Shown one piece after another: positions 1-10,970 of a stretch of DNA of 64,000 nt. Position 1 is the first letter of the stretch, and each line of letters opens with the position of its first letter. Source of the DNA: Acanthochlamys bracteata (lineage: Eukaryota > Streptophyta > Magnoliopsida > Pandanales > Velloziaceae); contig CM034139.1 of the NCBI GenBank assembly GCA_019914995.1, forward strand, positions 2,024,461-2,088,460, in the 5' to 3' direction. A program made the translations under genes and the position numbers. The notes beneath the pieces are model-generated. The model had not been told where the DNA came from, did no database searches, and saw nothing but the letters and a program-made list of their open reading frames with translations.

Positions 1-1093
1 TGTGACTGCATGCTTTTCTCTATCCATATTGCCCTCTGCGATTTCTGATCTTGCTGATGTGCATTGATTTACTAGTTATCTCCACCAAATCTATTGTAAG
101 CATACTCCTCAGATCTCTATAGTGTTGGCAAAACGGATTCTACACATCTAACGTATCTTGATGCCTTGTTTTTCTAGAAACAAAATCATCAATATGTATC
201 TTCATTTAATAGCGAACATCAGTTGGAACAGCATTGCAAGCTCCAACATCTCCTTTCACTACAGCTAAGTGTTGTTTGATTTTATTAATGCCATCTCCAG
301 CAGATGTTTGCGAACAATAGCTGCATATCAAATTGCTTTTCTCTAACTACCACCAATTTCAGTAAGTCTGCAATGACTCCAAGCATCAATTTTTTGTTTT
401 GAAGAATTTTGACCTTGTGGAATTGTTGAGGATTACTAGGTAGACTCTATAGAAGGATTGGAAGAATTCGAACCAATCCCATACATTAGCTGTCCGGCGG
501 ACATAACGTGTAGAGAAATCGATACTGGTAGCACTAACGAACAGATCTAGCAGAACCGAGTAGCGGAGCGCAATCGAATGCGGAGATTGAGCTCGAGCAG
601 ATTAGGCTTCAAACTTCAGAGCTGTGAAGCTGCAATTGAAGTTGAGCACCAACAATGTGACGTTAGAGGATAAGAGCCGGTGTAGCAACGGTGATCAAAC
701 TCGGACGAAACGGTGATTGAGCTCGGACGAAGAGAGGATCGAGTAGCGGTCAAGAAAAAAAAGAAAAAGAGAAACCAGTGTGATGTCGGAGGACTGAAGT
801 TGGTATAGCAGGGATGATCAAGCTCCGACAAATGGGGTAGCGCCGAAAGAAAAATATGGGAGAGAAGAAAAAAAAAAAAATGAGCTCGAGTAGAAGGCTT
901 GCCTGGTTTGAAGGCATGCGGTTTAAGCTTATTCGTCGAGAAAAAATTAAAAATTAGATTTAATATTATTTTATAAAAAATTTCGGTTGATCCGAGTCAG
1001 TCCAGGTCGATTGCAAAAACGATTTTATTATTAACCCGCACCAGTTTACGCTCCGGGTCGATTCGGATAGGCCGGTCCCGTTTTTACAACTAT
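1..1093 (-). mobile_element. hAT transposon, 5' part (BED zinc finger end), decayed; runs off the left edge
   Basis: On the minus strand the segment from about 480 down to 1 reads, across several frames, as the N-terminal part of a plant BED-finger/DUF659 hAT transposase (residues like DPAWSH..., a Cys-x2-Cys finger region near 300-350, then a VGA(C)NAVP stretch). Stops and frameshifts break it, so no functional protein is made. From 480 to about 1093 lies the untranslated 5' region, rich in GAGCTCG-type repeats and ending in a GC-rich stretch that on the minus strand begins near TTGTAAAAACGGGACC. This resembles the terminus of hAT elements, but the other end is outside the window, so the terminus is an inference. 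The segment is repeated at 50657-51709, next to the same copia relic. Confidence 0.75.
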
Positions 1094-1723
1094 AACTAAA
1101 ATTAGAGTATTTGTGTAACCACATAATATACCTATTTTATTTAATTTAAATGAAAAAAATATAATATCAGTTTAGACTTATAATATTGCTTTAATAGTAA
1201 AACAATATCCTTTTATGTTTCGTATCCATCTTTATAATATCTATCATATATCATCTAACATCATTAATTGACAAAAAAAAAGAAAACAAAAACAAAGAAA
1301 GTAAAATGTGATAATATATTTCCAGCTATCATTTGAAAATTTTAGGCCAACTTTTAAGAATTTATAGGATTTGATTTATATAAAAGAAAGAACTTATGCA
1401 TTAAATTTTGTCCCTTCGATCATCATGGGTTAATAAAATAAGGAAAGAATAATTGAAATTAATTAATAAATTTTTTTCTACATCAGACATTAAGTTTCAG
1501 AATTATCCGGGTTAATACATTGACTTTGTTAACTTATGCTTTTAATAATCTCCAAAAAATAATAAAGAGTTAGTTCTACTCCTAATTCTCTTCATAGAAA
1601 GACTTATCTTAGCAAAATATTCGTGGAATTATTGATTGAACAACTATTGTTGGGTGTATATTTAATCCAAAAGATAAAGAGTTATAACTCCGGTTGACTC
1701 TAAACAAAATTTACTAATAAAAA
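1094..1723. other. AT-rich spacer between hAT and copia relics
   Basis: No gene or RNA is visible. The stretch is absent from the second copy, where hAT sequence (ending near 51709) joins copia sequence (from 51722) almost directly. It is therefore either an insertion in the left copy or a deletion in the right one. The missing 3' part of the copia element, including its 3' LTR, would be expected here, but nothing resembling the 5' LTR at 13123-13613 is present. Confidence 0.6.
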
Positions 1724-4591
1724 TTAATCCCTTAGAATACTATATTTTAATTCTATATGTTTAGCACTCTTAGAATACTTGTCATTCTTAGAAAAGAAAA
1801 CTGCTGCAGAGTTATCACAGTAAATTTTTAGCGATTCCGCAATACTTTCGACAACGCCAAGCCAAAAAATATAATTCTGCAGCCAATTAGTTTGAATTGT
1901 GGCATCAAAGAATACCACAAATTCAACTTCCAGAGTAGAAGAATCAATGATAGACTACTTTGCAGTTTTCGATGATATTGCTCCTCCCGCCAAAAGAAAC
2001 ACGTACCCGAATATGGATTTTCTACTATCAACACTTCCAATAAAATCTGAATTCGAAAACCCGATAACTTCCAAGTTGTCAGATCTTCTGTAAGTGAGCA
2101 TATGATCTTTCGTTCCTTATAAGTATCTTAATACTTTCTTTACAACTCTTTAGTGATTATGTCCTAAATTACTCTGATATCGACCAAGCATTCCGACTGC
2201 AAATCTGATATCAGGTCTAGTACAAGTCTGAGCATACATCAGACTCCCAATAAAAGATGCATAAGAAATTTTTTTCATTTGTTTGCGTTCCAATTCATTA
2301 TTTGGACATTGCATACGACTAAATTTGTTACCTTTCTAGATTGGAACCACACTTGCCGAGCAATTTTGTATTCCAAATCTCTTTAGAACCTTATTGATAT
2401 ATGCTTTTTAAGACAACCCTAACAATCCTTATGATCGATCTCGATAAATATCAATATCAATCACAAAAGTTGTCTTTCTCAAATCTTTCATTTCAAAGTT
2501 ATTAGAAAGAAATTTCTTAGTCTCATATAATAGACCAAAATTATTTGTAGCACGTAACATATCATCAACATACAGAATTAGAAATATAAATTTGCTCCCA
2601 CTGATCTTTAATACACCATATCATCAACAGTGTTTTCTTTAAATCTAGAAGAGCTGATAGTATCATTAAACTTTAGAATACTATTCTCGAAAAACTTGCC
2701 TAAATTCGTATATTGATTTTTTAAGTTTACATATCAACTTTTCTTTTCCTTCAACCAACAAGCCTTCAGGTTGACAGATATATACTTCCTCATCTAAATT
2801 CTCATTTATAAAGGTGGTTTTCACATCCATTTGATGTTAGTTCTAAATCATAATGAGCTATCAGAGCCATGATAATTCTAAATTAGTCCTTTCTTGAAAT
2901 TGGAGAAAATGTTTCATTATAATCAATGTTATTTTTTTGATTAAAACCTTTAGCAACAAGTCTAGCTTTATATCGTTCGATATTGCCATTTGAATCACGT
3001 TTGGTCTTAAGGACCCACTTCTATCCAATACACTTATATCTTTTTGGCAATTTAATAAGTTCTCAAACTTTATTACATTCCATAGATTTCAGCTAATCAT
3101 TCATTGCATCTATCCATTCAGAACTATTAGCACCATCAATAGCTTGTGAAAATAAAACTGGATCATCATTAAAGCCCAAGTCAAAATTTGACTCTTATAA
3201 GTAAACCACATAATCGTTCGACATAGCGAGTTTTTTTATCTTTCAGATCTTTTTAATGGTATTTCTTGTAGGTCATTTACAATAGTTCATCAAGATTGAT
3301 GTCATTCAGAGGAGTTTCATTTATTTGTTGTTCTTGTACACCGTTAAACTGTGGGAACAACAACATTATAAGAAGTTTGAGGTAGAGAAATTTGTTTCCT
3401 GACTTTTTTAATTTTCACTTTGAATGGTTCTTCACTTCCACTGAGTTCATCATTTTTAACGAATCTAGCATTTCCAGTTTCAACAATTTTTGCAATATGG
3501 TTAGGACAATAAAATCTATGTCATTTTAATTTTTTTGGATAACTAATGAAAAATTCACTGATTCTTCTTACATCCAGCTTACTCATATGTGGATTATAAA
3601 TACTTATCTTCGCAGGGCAACCCAAATATACAGGTGTCTTAAACTAAGTTTCTTTCCTGTACACAGTTCAAAAGGAGTTTTTGAAACTGCTTTATTATGA
3701 ACCCTGTTTAATAAATATATGACAGTTTTTAAGACATGCATGCACAATTTTGGGTAAAGATGAGTTACTTAACATACTTCTAACTAATATCCATTACAGT
3801 ATGATTATGTCTTTCTGCTACACCATTTTGTTATAATGTACTTGCCATTGTGTATTAAGAACATATGCCATTTCTTTCAAAGATAGGAGACCCAAACATT
3901 TATGCCACAAGTAAGCTGAATATTCATTCACTAAATCTCGTTTAGTCCCAACAAATGAATTATCAAATTTTAACTTGTATAATCCATCACATAAGACACA
4001 AGAACCAATAATATGGTTTTGTTTAAACAAACAAAAATATTTATTTCCAAATTTAAAATAGTATCCATAAATGTCAAGCTGAAACTTTGACTCGATTCTT
4101 TATAAAAATGAATTTCTCATTTGGATTTATGATTCGGGTCGTAATGAATTCTTGCGTCGTATGTGAAACGTGAGTAGTACAGTAATAATCAATCCGCCAA
4201 GTATTATAAAGAATTTCAGCTAAATTTGATTCGAAACATACACAAGCATAATGCTTACTTTTATTTTCGAACGAAGCCTTACGCTTCAAATAATCTTTCT
4301 GATAGTGTCCAGATTTCTTACAGAACCGACATTTGTTATATTTACGTTCCTTCTTATGGAATAAAGCATAAGACCTATTTGTCTTAAATGATGTTTGCGC
4401 TTCCTTTCTTTTCCGTTCTTTCTTTCGGCTTCCTTTTCAACTTCTTGATGCTTAATGAAATAAACAGAATGAGTTCTCAGGTTCTTAAGCCTCGTCTCCT
4501 CTTGCACAAGCATACTGTGCAATTACTTACATTCCATCCTTCATTGTGTTATACTTCATTTGGAAAATCCTCATCCACATACATTCCCAAG
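1724..4591 (-). pseudogene. Ty1/copia pol-gag relic (RNase H, reverse transcriptase, integrase, protease, zinc knuckle), left copy
   Basis: Read on the minus strand from high to low coordinates, domains appear in copia order. A CCHC zinc knuckle lies near 4300-4345 (CRFCKKSGHYQKDY, last Cys replaced by Tyr). Protease follows near 4080-4200; its catalytic DSGA is lost (DYYCTTH). Then come GAG-pre-integrase near 3840-3930 (LWHKCLG), an integrase C-terminal region at about 3450-3800, reverse transcriptase at 2400-3020 with YVDDM at the active site near 2555-2570, and RNase H at 1724-2093 (YCDNSAAV..SKNDKYSK). Many stops and frameshifts interrupt it, so it is dead. The 3' end of RNase H and the 3' LTR are missing. 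Gag continues beyond the MITE at 4592-5092 and beyond the Harbinger element at 5463-12154. Confidence 0.92.
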
Positions 4592-5092
4592 CAAGGTTAT
4601 CAAAATCCCAATTTAAATCTTAAAATCTTACGATTTTACGATTTTACTTCACCTAAACGATCCCAATCTTAAGTAAAATCTTTTTTGAGTAAAATCCCAC
4701 CTAAATCCCAATTTAAATCTTAAGATCGGTAAGATCCTGATCTTATATGATTTTACTTTTGAAGAATTTTTTGTAATTAACTATATTTGAAAGAGTTTTT
4801 CTATAAAATTTTAGAGAGTTTTTTATAAAAGTTCGAAGATTTTTTTAAAGATTATAATTTTGACAAATTTTCTATAAAATTTAAAAGAAATTAAATTTTT
4901 TTTAAATGTACTAAAAATTTTTTTAGAAAAAATATTAGAAAAACTTTTATAAAAGATTTTTAATGGTATTGAAAAATATTTTCATAAAATGTATCGGTAT
5001 GTAAAATCTTACGATTTTACTTTAAGATCCCCATTTTACGATCATACTCAAGCGAAACGATCCTACCTAAGATCCGGATTTTGACAACCTTG
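4592..5092. mobile_element. hAT-type MITE inserted in copia gag, with perfect 8-bp target duplication
   Basis: The 501-bp element is flanked by an identical 8-bp direct repeat TTCCCAAG (4584-4591 and 5093-5100). Its ends form terminal inverted repeats: left CAAGGTTATCAAAATCC, right (reverse complement) CAAGGTTGTCAAAATCC, one mismatch in 17. The interior is extremely AT-rich, has no open frame and carries short repeats related to GTAAAATCTTACGATTTTAC. An 8-bp duplication with short inverted ends is the hallmark of hAT transposition, so this is probably a non-autonomous hAT MITE. It splits the copia gag frame, whose codons resume on both sides. Confidence 0.9.
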
Positions 5093-5100
5093 TTCCCAAG

Positions 5101-5462
5101 GACTTTAATCTTGTTGCAATGTTTGACATTTCAATAATATACTCATGCATAGTATGAAAATCATCAAATTTTATGATGGTCAATGTACCCATAAGTATCC
5201 CAAGAAGTGACTTATCAGCTGTTTGGGAATGCTCTTCCACAAACTTCATAAATTCCTTAGCACTTTCAATGTTAGGAAGAGTTGACTTAATATTATTTGC
5301 AACAATCATTTGCAAAAAAATTAATTTTAATCTATTTGATTTTTTCCAAATACTATGAAAAGATCTTTCTCATCGCTACTGTCATAAGTAAGAGCAACGA
5401 ATTTCTCAGTTAGAAGTGCTAAATCAAGATCCAGTACACCCATGTGAAACTGAACTTACTCA
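5101..5462 (-). pseudogene. Copia gag (UBN2 type) N-terminal half, left copy
   Basis: Minus-strand frames encode the gag/UBN2 region typical of plant copia elements: VQFHMGVLDLDLALL near 5460-5415, then MIVANNIKSTLPN, ESAKEFMKFVEEHSQ and TMHEYIIEMSNIATRLKSLG down to about 5101. At least one stop and a short frameshift lie near 5320-5340. The upstream codons are not adjacent: they are found on the far side of the Harbinger insertion, at 12158-12215, in the same reading frame once the element and one copy of its 3-bp target duplication are removed. Confidence 0.88.
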
Positions 5463-5469
5463 GGGGGCG

Positions 5470-5999
5470 TTTGGGATTGCTTATGAAAAGAAGCTTTTCT
5501 GAAAAGAGCTTTTAGAAAGAAAAAGTAGCTTTTGAGAAATGGAGAGAAAATGAGCTTTCTAGAAAGTTGTTTAATAGTACTTTTGGATAAGCAGCTTTTC
5601 AAGTGAAGAGATATGGAAATTACTGATTTATCCTTTGGTGTTTTATGTTAGTTATTGATATATATTTACTAAATTATTGATGCTATTTTGAATAAAATAC
5701 TTATTTAAAAAATATTTTATTCAGTAAAGTGACTTTGTATTGATTTTTCTTTTAAATAAAAATACTAAAATTAATTATTTTATATAAATATCTGTTTAAA
5801 TTAAAATTATTATTATTTTGAAAAATAATTTATTAAATAATTATTTAAAATATTTGTTAAATAATTTATTAAATATTGAAAAAGTTGTTAAATATTTAAT
5901 AGTTTCTTAAATAATGTGTTAAATTATTTTGGGTAATATTTGTGCTTTTGACATAATTGCAAAAGTATGAATAAATAATCACACATTAGTTAAAAATAA
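5470..5999. other. Left subterminal region of the Harbinger element
   Basis: Noncoding and very AT-rich after the first 130 bases. The first part contains repeated GAAAAG/AGCTTTT motifs (near 5490-5600) that could be subterminal transposase-binding repeats; this is an inference. The rest is made of TTAAATA-like runs. Confidence 0.5.
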
Positions 6000-7402
6000 T
6001 TATACATTTGACATTCTCATAGCAATAGCATCGCGATATACATGCCAGTCTGAAATGTTTTCACTAGCATCTATCTCTACCCGCGTAACATTAGACGTAC
6101 TACACGATGCTTCTACGGTTGACGGAATAAAACTTTCATGTTCTACTACTGAGAAAGCCACATCGGATGTACCGTACTTTCTGATAAAGTTATGAATTGT
6201 CATTGTAGCAATGACAATATCACGTTGATCATCAATGTCATATGGTGGCATATCTTCTAAAATTTTTAATTGAGCTTTCCATACGCCAAAGGTACGTTCG
6301 ATAATACTTCTGCAGGAAGAGTGGAGTCGGTTGAATTTTTCTCTTGGACCTCTTGGTTTCCACAGCTATATTGTACCTGCACGTCGAAAATCGCTGAGAT
6401 GATATCTGATGCCTTCACCTGTATACGGCGCCATATACCCAGCTCTGTGTGCATAACCAGCATCCACTAGATAATACTTGTTGCCTGAAGGATGAGGAAA
6501 CTGATGCTCTAGGTTACATAATGCTTCGTTAAAAACCTTACTGTCGTGAGCACTTCCTTCTCATCCAGCCAATACAAAGGTGAAACACATATTGAAATCA
6601 TAAACTGCAAGAACGTTCTGAGTAGGATATCCTTTACGGCCAATGTAAGGTAGCTGCTCACCAGTTGGCAGTGTAGCTTTGATATGAGTTCCGTCAATTG
6701 CTCCAATACAATCCTATAATAAAATATCCAATGTTCAAATCAGCAAAATAAATTTCTCGTATTATAAAAAATATGCGCTACTATACTAATTGATTACTTG
6801 AAACCACGGAAGATATTGTGTGTTCTCTGGTTTGTGGTAGATGACCCCTTCATTATAGTAGCGATGTGGCCGTAGCAACTGTTTTGATAATTGTAATAGA
6901 GCTTTCAACACCTTGTGAACATGCCTAGAAATTGTTTCTCCCGAATGATTAAACATCTCCTGAAGTAATCTGTTTGAAGATCTATGGCACAAGTTAAAAG
7001 GAATATTCCAACGCTCTCCTCGACCGTTGATCGAGTTGGTTCCAAACCGTAATCACGTGTCAAACATTGACATAATGCTCGAAAAATATCTTTCTTCATA
7101 CGAAAATTTGAGTAGCAGCGACTCTCATTTCCCTCCAATATTTCCAAAAAAAATCGATGACCTATGCGTATGGATGTACGGCACGGTTTTTTGATCTTGT
7201 TGTGTACACATATAGCCGCAGCATGATAACTTGCTTGTATCATGATTTGTGCCCAGCTATCGTTATCTTTACTCTTCGCATCATTTTCAGAAACATCACA
7301 TGAAGCTATAGAAACATCTATTGGATCATCAAAAAAGGGCATCCAAACATTCATCGAATCATCTGAGTCACTCATTTCACTACACAAATATAAATATACC
7401 AA
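6000..7402 (-). pseudogene. PIF/Harbinger transposase (HARBI1-like DDE nuclease), frameshifted
   Basis: The N-terminal part (7402-6905) has the RCYSNFRM...CQCLTRDYGLEPTRS segment typical of plant HARBI1-like proteins. The frame then shifts: the next block, HSGETISRHVHKVLKALLQLS, lies at 6992-6786 in another frame. A short intron is likely at about 6719-6797 (CAA|GTAATC ... TATAG|GATTGT). The catalytic triad is visible after it: IGAIDGTHIKA (first Asp, near 6700), LVDAGYAHRAGY (second Asp, near 6460) and SIIERTFGVWK (Glu, near 6290). An in-frame TAG lies near 6365, before the Glu. The end, IHNFIRKYG...WHVYRDAIAMRMSNV, is family-typical. Function in the intact family: cut-and-paste at T-N-A sites with the Myb-like partner. 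This copy looks dead. Confidence 0.88.
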
Positions 7403-7673
7403 TCAGTATTGAAAAACAACCACTAAACAAGCATATGCATTACCGTAAAAACTCTATAACTTAACTAACACTCATATTAAATAATATTATAAAATCACAA
7501 CTTTGAATTCAACAATACAAACAACAAATATAAATTCATTAAAGCGATAAAATAAAACACTTAGTACAATACTCATGAAACCAACATAAGAATTCTCCAA
7601 ACCTAAATTAACAAATACTTAGTACAATATTCACGAAACAAACATAAGAATTTTCCAAACTTAAATTAACAAT
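7403..7673. other. Spacer between the two Harbinger genes
   Basis: AT-rich and noncoding. It contains a near-duplicate pair of about 45 bp (ACTTAGTACAATACTCATGA around 7559 and a similar stretch around 7617). It would hold the 3' end of the Myb-like gene and the start region of the transposase; no terminator or promoter can be assigned with confidence. Confidence 0.4.
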
Positions 7674-8656
7674 TCAAATACTACCTGATGTTTTTCTCAT
7701 ATACTCATAATAATTAAACTCTAACCACACCAAACAACTTTCGTCATCTGGCAGTTCTAAAAAAGCATACTGATTAGCTGGTTTGGTTAGAAGATTTGTG
7801 GAGTAACTCCAGAATCTTATGCCCGGGTCGATTCTGTTTTCAGCCATCTCCTTGAGCATACGCATGCACTTCATCTGATTGTTTACTTGTCCTCCCTCTA
7901 CTCCCGTAGATGTTGTCCGGCTAGTTGAACTTATGACATCCACAAGTGTATCCAAACTCTCCTGCAGTGATCGTCTTCTCTTTGCTGTGTTGGAAACAGG
8001 CCTTGAGCTCAAAGGAAACAAATCTTGCTCAGTAGCAACAACTGGTGGAGGTTCATCACCATCATCACTGTATCACTGCCCTTCTGGTTAGGCGTGCCTT
8101 TAACTACGACATCTCTCCCAACTGTAGTTGCTGCCCTTGCTCTGCTCCCCGACACAACACTATCTTCAATAGACGACCGTATCGATCACGGATTAAGGAT
8201 AAATCTCTACCCTTAAACTTCTTCAACTTATAGTCAGCCTATAGAAATAATCAAAAATCGGTTAAAAACTAATATTATAAAATAAAAAAAATACAGTTTA
8301 TAAATAACAAGCAGCTAATGTACCTTAATCTTCGCGTCCCACCACTCATCATCAGCAATGATCGTGTTCCGTTCAGTATCCCATCCCAAACCTGACTCAC
8401 CAAAGACTAATTTCTTATACAATTTCCATTCAGTCTTCATATTATCCCAATGATTTTTAGATTGAGTTTTGTCGTACGTCTCCCTAAAATATTCATTAAA
8501 TGCACGACGGATATTACCCCAACCCTCTGCATTGAAGTGAGTCGTGGGCTTATTATCCTTTCGAATCTCTTATTCAGCAAGTTCAACAAATTTTCTACAG
8601 TAAATCTCCGACCAATGCGCTATTTCACTACAATGCTTCTTTTTTGGTGTAGACAT
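7674..8656 (-). pseudogene. Myb/SANT-like protein gene of the Harbinger element, two exons, one internal stop
   Basis: The start is ATG at 8656 (MSTPKKKHCSE...). The first exon runs to about 8324 and encodes a Myb/SANT-like (Myb_DNA-bind_3) domain: WGNIRRAFNEYFRETYDKTQ, KNHWDNMKTEWKLYKKLV, GESGLGWDTERNTI, DEWWDAKIK. A TAA interrupts it near 8570 (after VELAE). The intron 8239-8323 has consensus borders (AAG|GTACAT ... TATAG|GCTGAC). Exon two continues ADYKLKKFKGRDLSLIRDRYGRL, with a frameshift before the C-terminal frame 8021-7674 (SLQESLDTLVDVISS ... ELPDDESCLVWLEFNY), which ends at a TGA/TAA near 7674. In this superfamily the protein binds subterminal DNA and helps bring the transposase to the nucleus. 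Confidence 0.83.
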
Positions 8657-8659
8657 CTA

Positions 8660-8799
8660 TTATGTATAATCAACAAAAATCTTATGTGGTAAATATCGTA
8701 AATAAGCTACCATAACAAGAATTACAACAAACCAGTCCTACGCAGTTATAATCTTATATCAAACTATTTACCTATGAAGGACGCAAATTCTTCACCACA
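8660..8799. other. Leader-side spacer of the Myb-like gene
   Basis: AT-rich noncoding sequence directly upstream of the Myb-like start. No clear TATA box is assigned. The low-complexity C-rich arrays begin immediately after it. Confidence 0.35.
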
Positions 8800-9715
8800 G
8801 TTATGTTATGCTACTTACTTATGAAAACTCTACGCTTTTCGCTAACAAAATTCTCACGCCTTTAACAAAACATTTCTACCGCCTCTTAACAAAACTCTAC
8901 TATCGCTTTGTGTGTAGGAAAACCCTCCCTACTGCCCCTTCTAACAAAAAATTTCTACTGCCTCCCTTAACAAAACTCTACTACTGCTTTCATCACCAGT
9001 AGGAAAACTCTACTGCCCCCCTTCTCTAACAAAAAAAGTTTACAGCCCCCCCTAACAAAAACATTCCCCAACCCTGCAGTAGAGAAGAACTCCCCTATTG
9101 CCCCCTTTACAAAAAATTTCTCTCGCCCTTCTTTGTAGAAAAACTCTCTGCCCCTTTAACAAAAAAAAAATTCTGCCCCCTTCTCTAACAAAAAAATTTT
9201 ACAGCTCTCCTAACAAAAACATTCCCCAACCTTGCAGTAGGAGAACTCCCCCCTACTGCCCCCCTACAAAAAATTTCTACTGCCCTCCCTTAACAAAACT
9301 CTCACACGCCTTTTTAACAAAAAAATCTCTCGCACTCCACTGCTGTAGGAAAACTCTCTTGCCCCCTCTCTAACAAAAAAAAAATTTTACACATTTCAGA
9401 ATAAAAAATTCCCAAACTTTACAAGAGGAGAACTCCCCCTCACGCCTCGTAGGGAGAACTCCTCCCACTGCCCCCTTATAAAAAAATTCTACTAACCCCA
9501 CTTCCCTCTCTAACAAAAATTTTTACAGCCCCTAACAAAAACAAACCCCAGCCATCTCCTTACAAAGGGAGAACTCCCCCTCGCCCCTTATAAAAAAAAA
9601 ATTCTACGCTTTATTAACAAAAAAATTTACTCTCCCTCCCTAACAAAAAAAATTCACAACCTTGCCTTGCACCATAACAAAAACTCTACGCCTCGCCCCA
9701 AAAAGCAAAAGCTTC
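8800..9715. repeat. Degenerate C-rich minisatellite inside the Harbinger element
   Basis: A run of imperfect units of about 25-45 bp built from TTAACAAAACTCTACTGCCC, runs of C, AAAAATTTCTAC and GTAGGAGAACTCCCCCC. Spacing and order vary, as expected for a slippage-prone array. No open frame is conserved across the units, so the plus-strand frames here are by-products of the repeat. A second, shorter block of the same type lies at 10740-10970, so two C-rich blocks flank a central 1-kb region. Confidence 0.85.
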
Positions 9716-9850
9716 TTGGAAGAAGTTATACACTTCTAATACAAAGTTCATACAAAAAACTTTTACTAGTTTATACTATACTAGCATATACCGTAGCATA
9801 AACTGTAGGGTGAAAGTTTATACTAAGTATACACATGTCGTATGAAGTTT
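9716..9850. repeat. AT-rich unit flanking the 150-bp array (left)
   Basis: Contains TATACACTT(C/G)TAATA, AAAGTT and TATACTAGCATA motifs. The same motifs recur at 10567-10740, on the other side of the central tandem array, in the same orientation. The central array is therefore bracketed by a pair of related AT-rich units. Confidence 0.6.
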
Positions 9851-10566
9851 AGTGTAAAAATGAAACCAATCAATTTTCAAACATATCCAAAATCATTTGT
9901 TTAAAAAACAAAGAATACATACAAAGATCTGATTTTGCTAAAAAGCGAAAGCAGTAATTATGATTTTATTGCTAAAAATCAGATTCACTTGCTAAAACAG
10001 AAAAACATATGCAAAAACAGAAACCAATCCAATTTTCAAACATATTCAAAACTGTTGCCGAAAACAGCAATACATATAACATCTGATTTTGCTAAAACAG
10101 AAAACAAGTAATTATGATTTTATTGCTAAAAATCAGATTTAATTGCTAAAACAGAAAAACATATGCAAAAACAGAAACCAATCCAATTTTCAAACATATC
10201 CAAAACTGTTGCTGAAAACAGCAATACATATGGTTTAGGGTTTAGGGTTTAAGATTTAGGGTTTATGGTTTTAGGGTTTAGGGTTTATGGTTTTAGAGTT
10301 TTCGGTTTTGGGTTTTGGGTTTAGGGTTTAGGGTTAGCATCTGTTTTTGCTAAAACAGAAAACAGATAATTGTGATTTTGTTGCTAAAAATCAGATTCTA
10401 TTACTAAAAAAAAATAACATAAGCTAATACAGAAAACAAAACTATTTCGAAAACATATCCAACAACTTTGCTAATAACAGCAACAGATATTGCGTCTGTT
10501 TTTGCTAAAGCAGAATACCAAAATTTTTTACTTTATTACTAAAGATCAGATGCAATTATCTGATTT
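9851..10566. repeat. Four-copy tandem repeat of about 150 bp
   Basis: Successive units begin near 9862, 10021, 10169 and 10430. Each carries CAATTTTCAAACATAT(C/T)CAAAA, then AACAGCAATACATAT, then ATCTGATTTTGCTAAAACAG, then TTATTGCTAAAAATCAGATT. The third unit is interrupted by telomere-like heptamers (10232-10335), after which it resumes with CATCTGTTTTTGCTAAAACAG. No coding potential is seen. The block sits in the middle of the Harbinger element. Confidence 0.8.
10232..10335 (+). repeat. Interstitial plant telomere-type repeat (TTTAGGG), degenerate
   Basis: About 14 heptamers related to the Arabidopsis-type telomere repeat TTTAGGG, several intact and others altered (TTTATGG, TTTAGAG, TTTTGGG). 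The tract is embedded within a unit of the 150-bp tandem array in the middle of a transposon, so it is not a chromosome end. Confidence 0.9.
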
Positions 10567-10740
10567 TATTCTAGCTATACACTTGTAATATAAAGTTTCG
10601 TACAAAAAAAATGTGTACTAGCATACCTTTGTAGTATAAGTAAGCATCATCCAAATATATTATACTAGTTTATAGTTGTAAGTTGAAGTGTAGTAAAAAA
10701 ATTTTATACTAGCATATACTTGTAAGTATAGAGTTTAGTA
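10567..10740. repeat. AT-rich unit flanking the 150-bp array (right)
   Basis: Related to 9716-9850: TATACACTTGTAATATAAAGTTT, TAGCATA and TATACTAG motifs recur in the same orientation. Noncoding. Confidence 0.55.
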
Positions 10741-10970
10741 CTGCCCCCCCTTAAGGAGAACTCCCCCCTACTTGCCCCCTGTAGGAGAACTCCCCCCTAC
10801 TGCCCCCCTTTAGTACAACTCCCCCCTACTGTCCCCTCTAACAAAAAAATTCTCACGCCCCCTTAATAAAAAAAATTCTACCGCCCTTAACAAAACTCTA
10901 CGGCCCCCCTCTCCCCTTAATAAAACGTTACTGCCTTCCTTGCTGTAGGAAAACCCCCTACAAAGGTACC
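10741..10970. repeat. Second C-rich minisatellite block
   Basis: Imperfect GGAGAACTCCCCCCTACTGC units followed by TTAATAAAA/AACAAAA units, as in 8800-9715. No gene. Confidence 0.8.

Noticed and set aside
9098-9373. 91-codon frame rich in Pro, Cys and Lys
   Set aside because: It is a by-product of the C-rich minisatellite and follows its period.
10232-10335. Chromosome end (telomere)
   Set aside because: The tract is short, degenerate, and embedded within a transposon with sequence on both sides.
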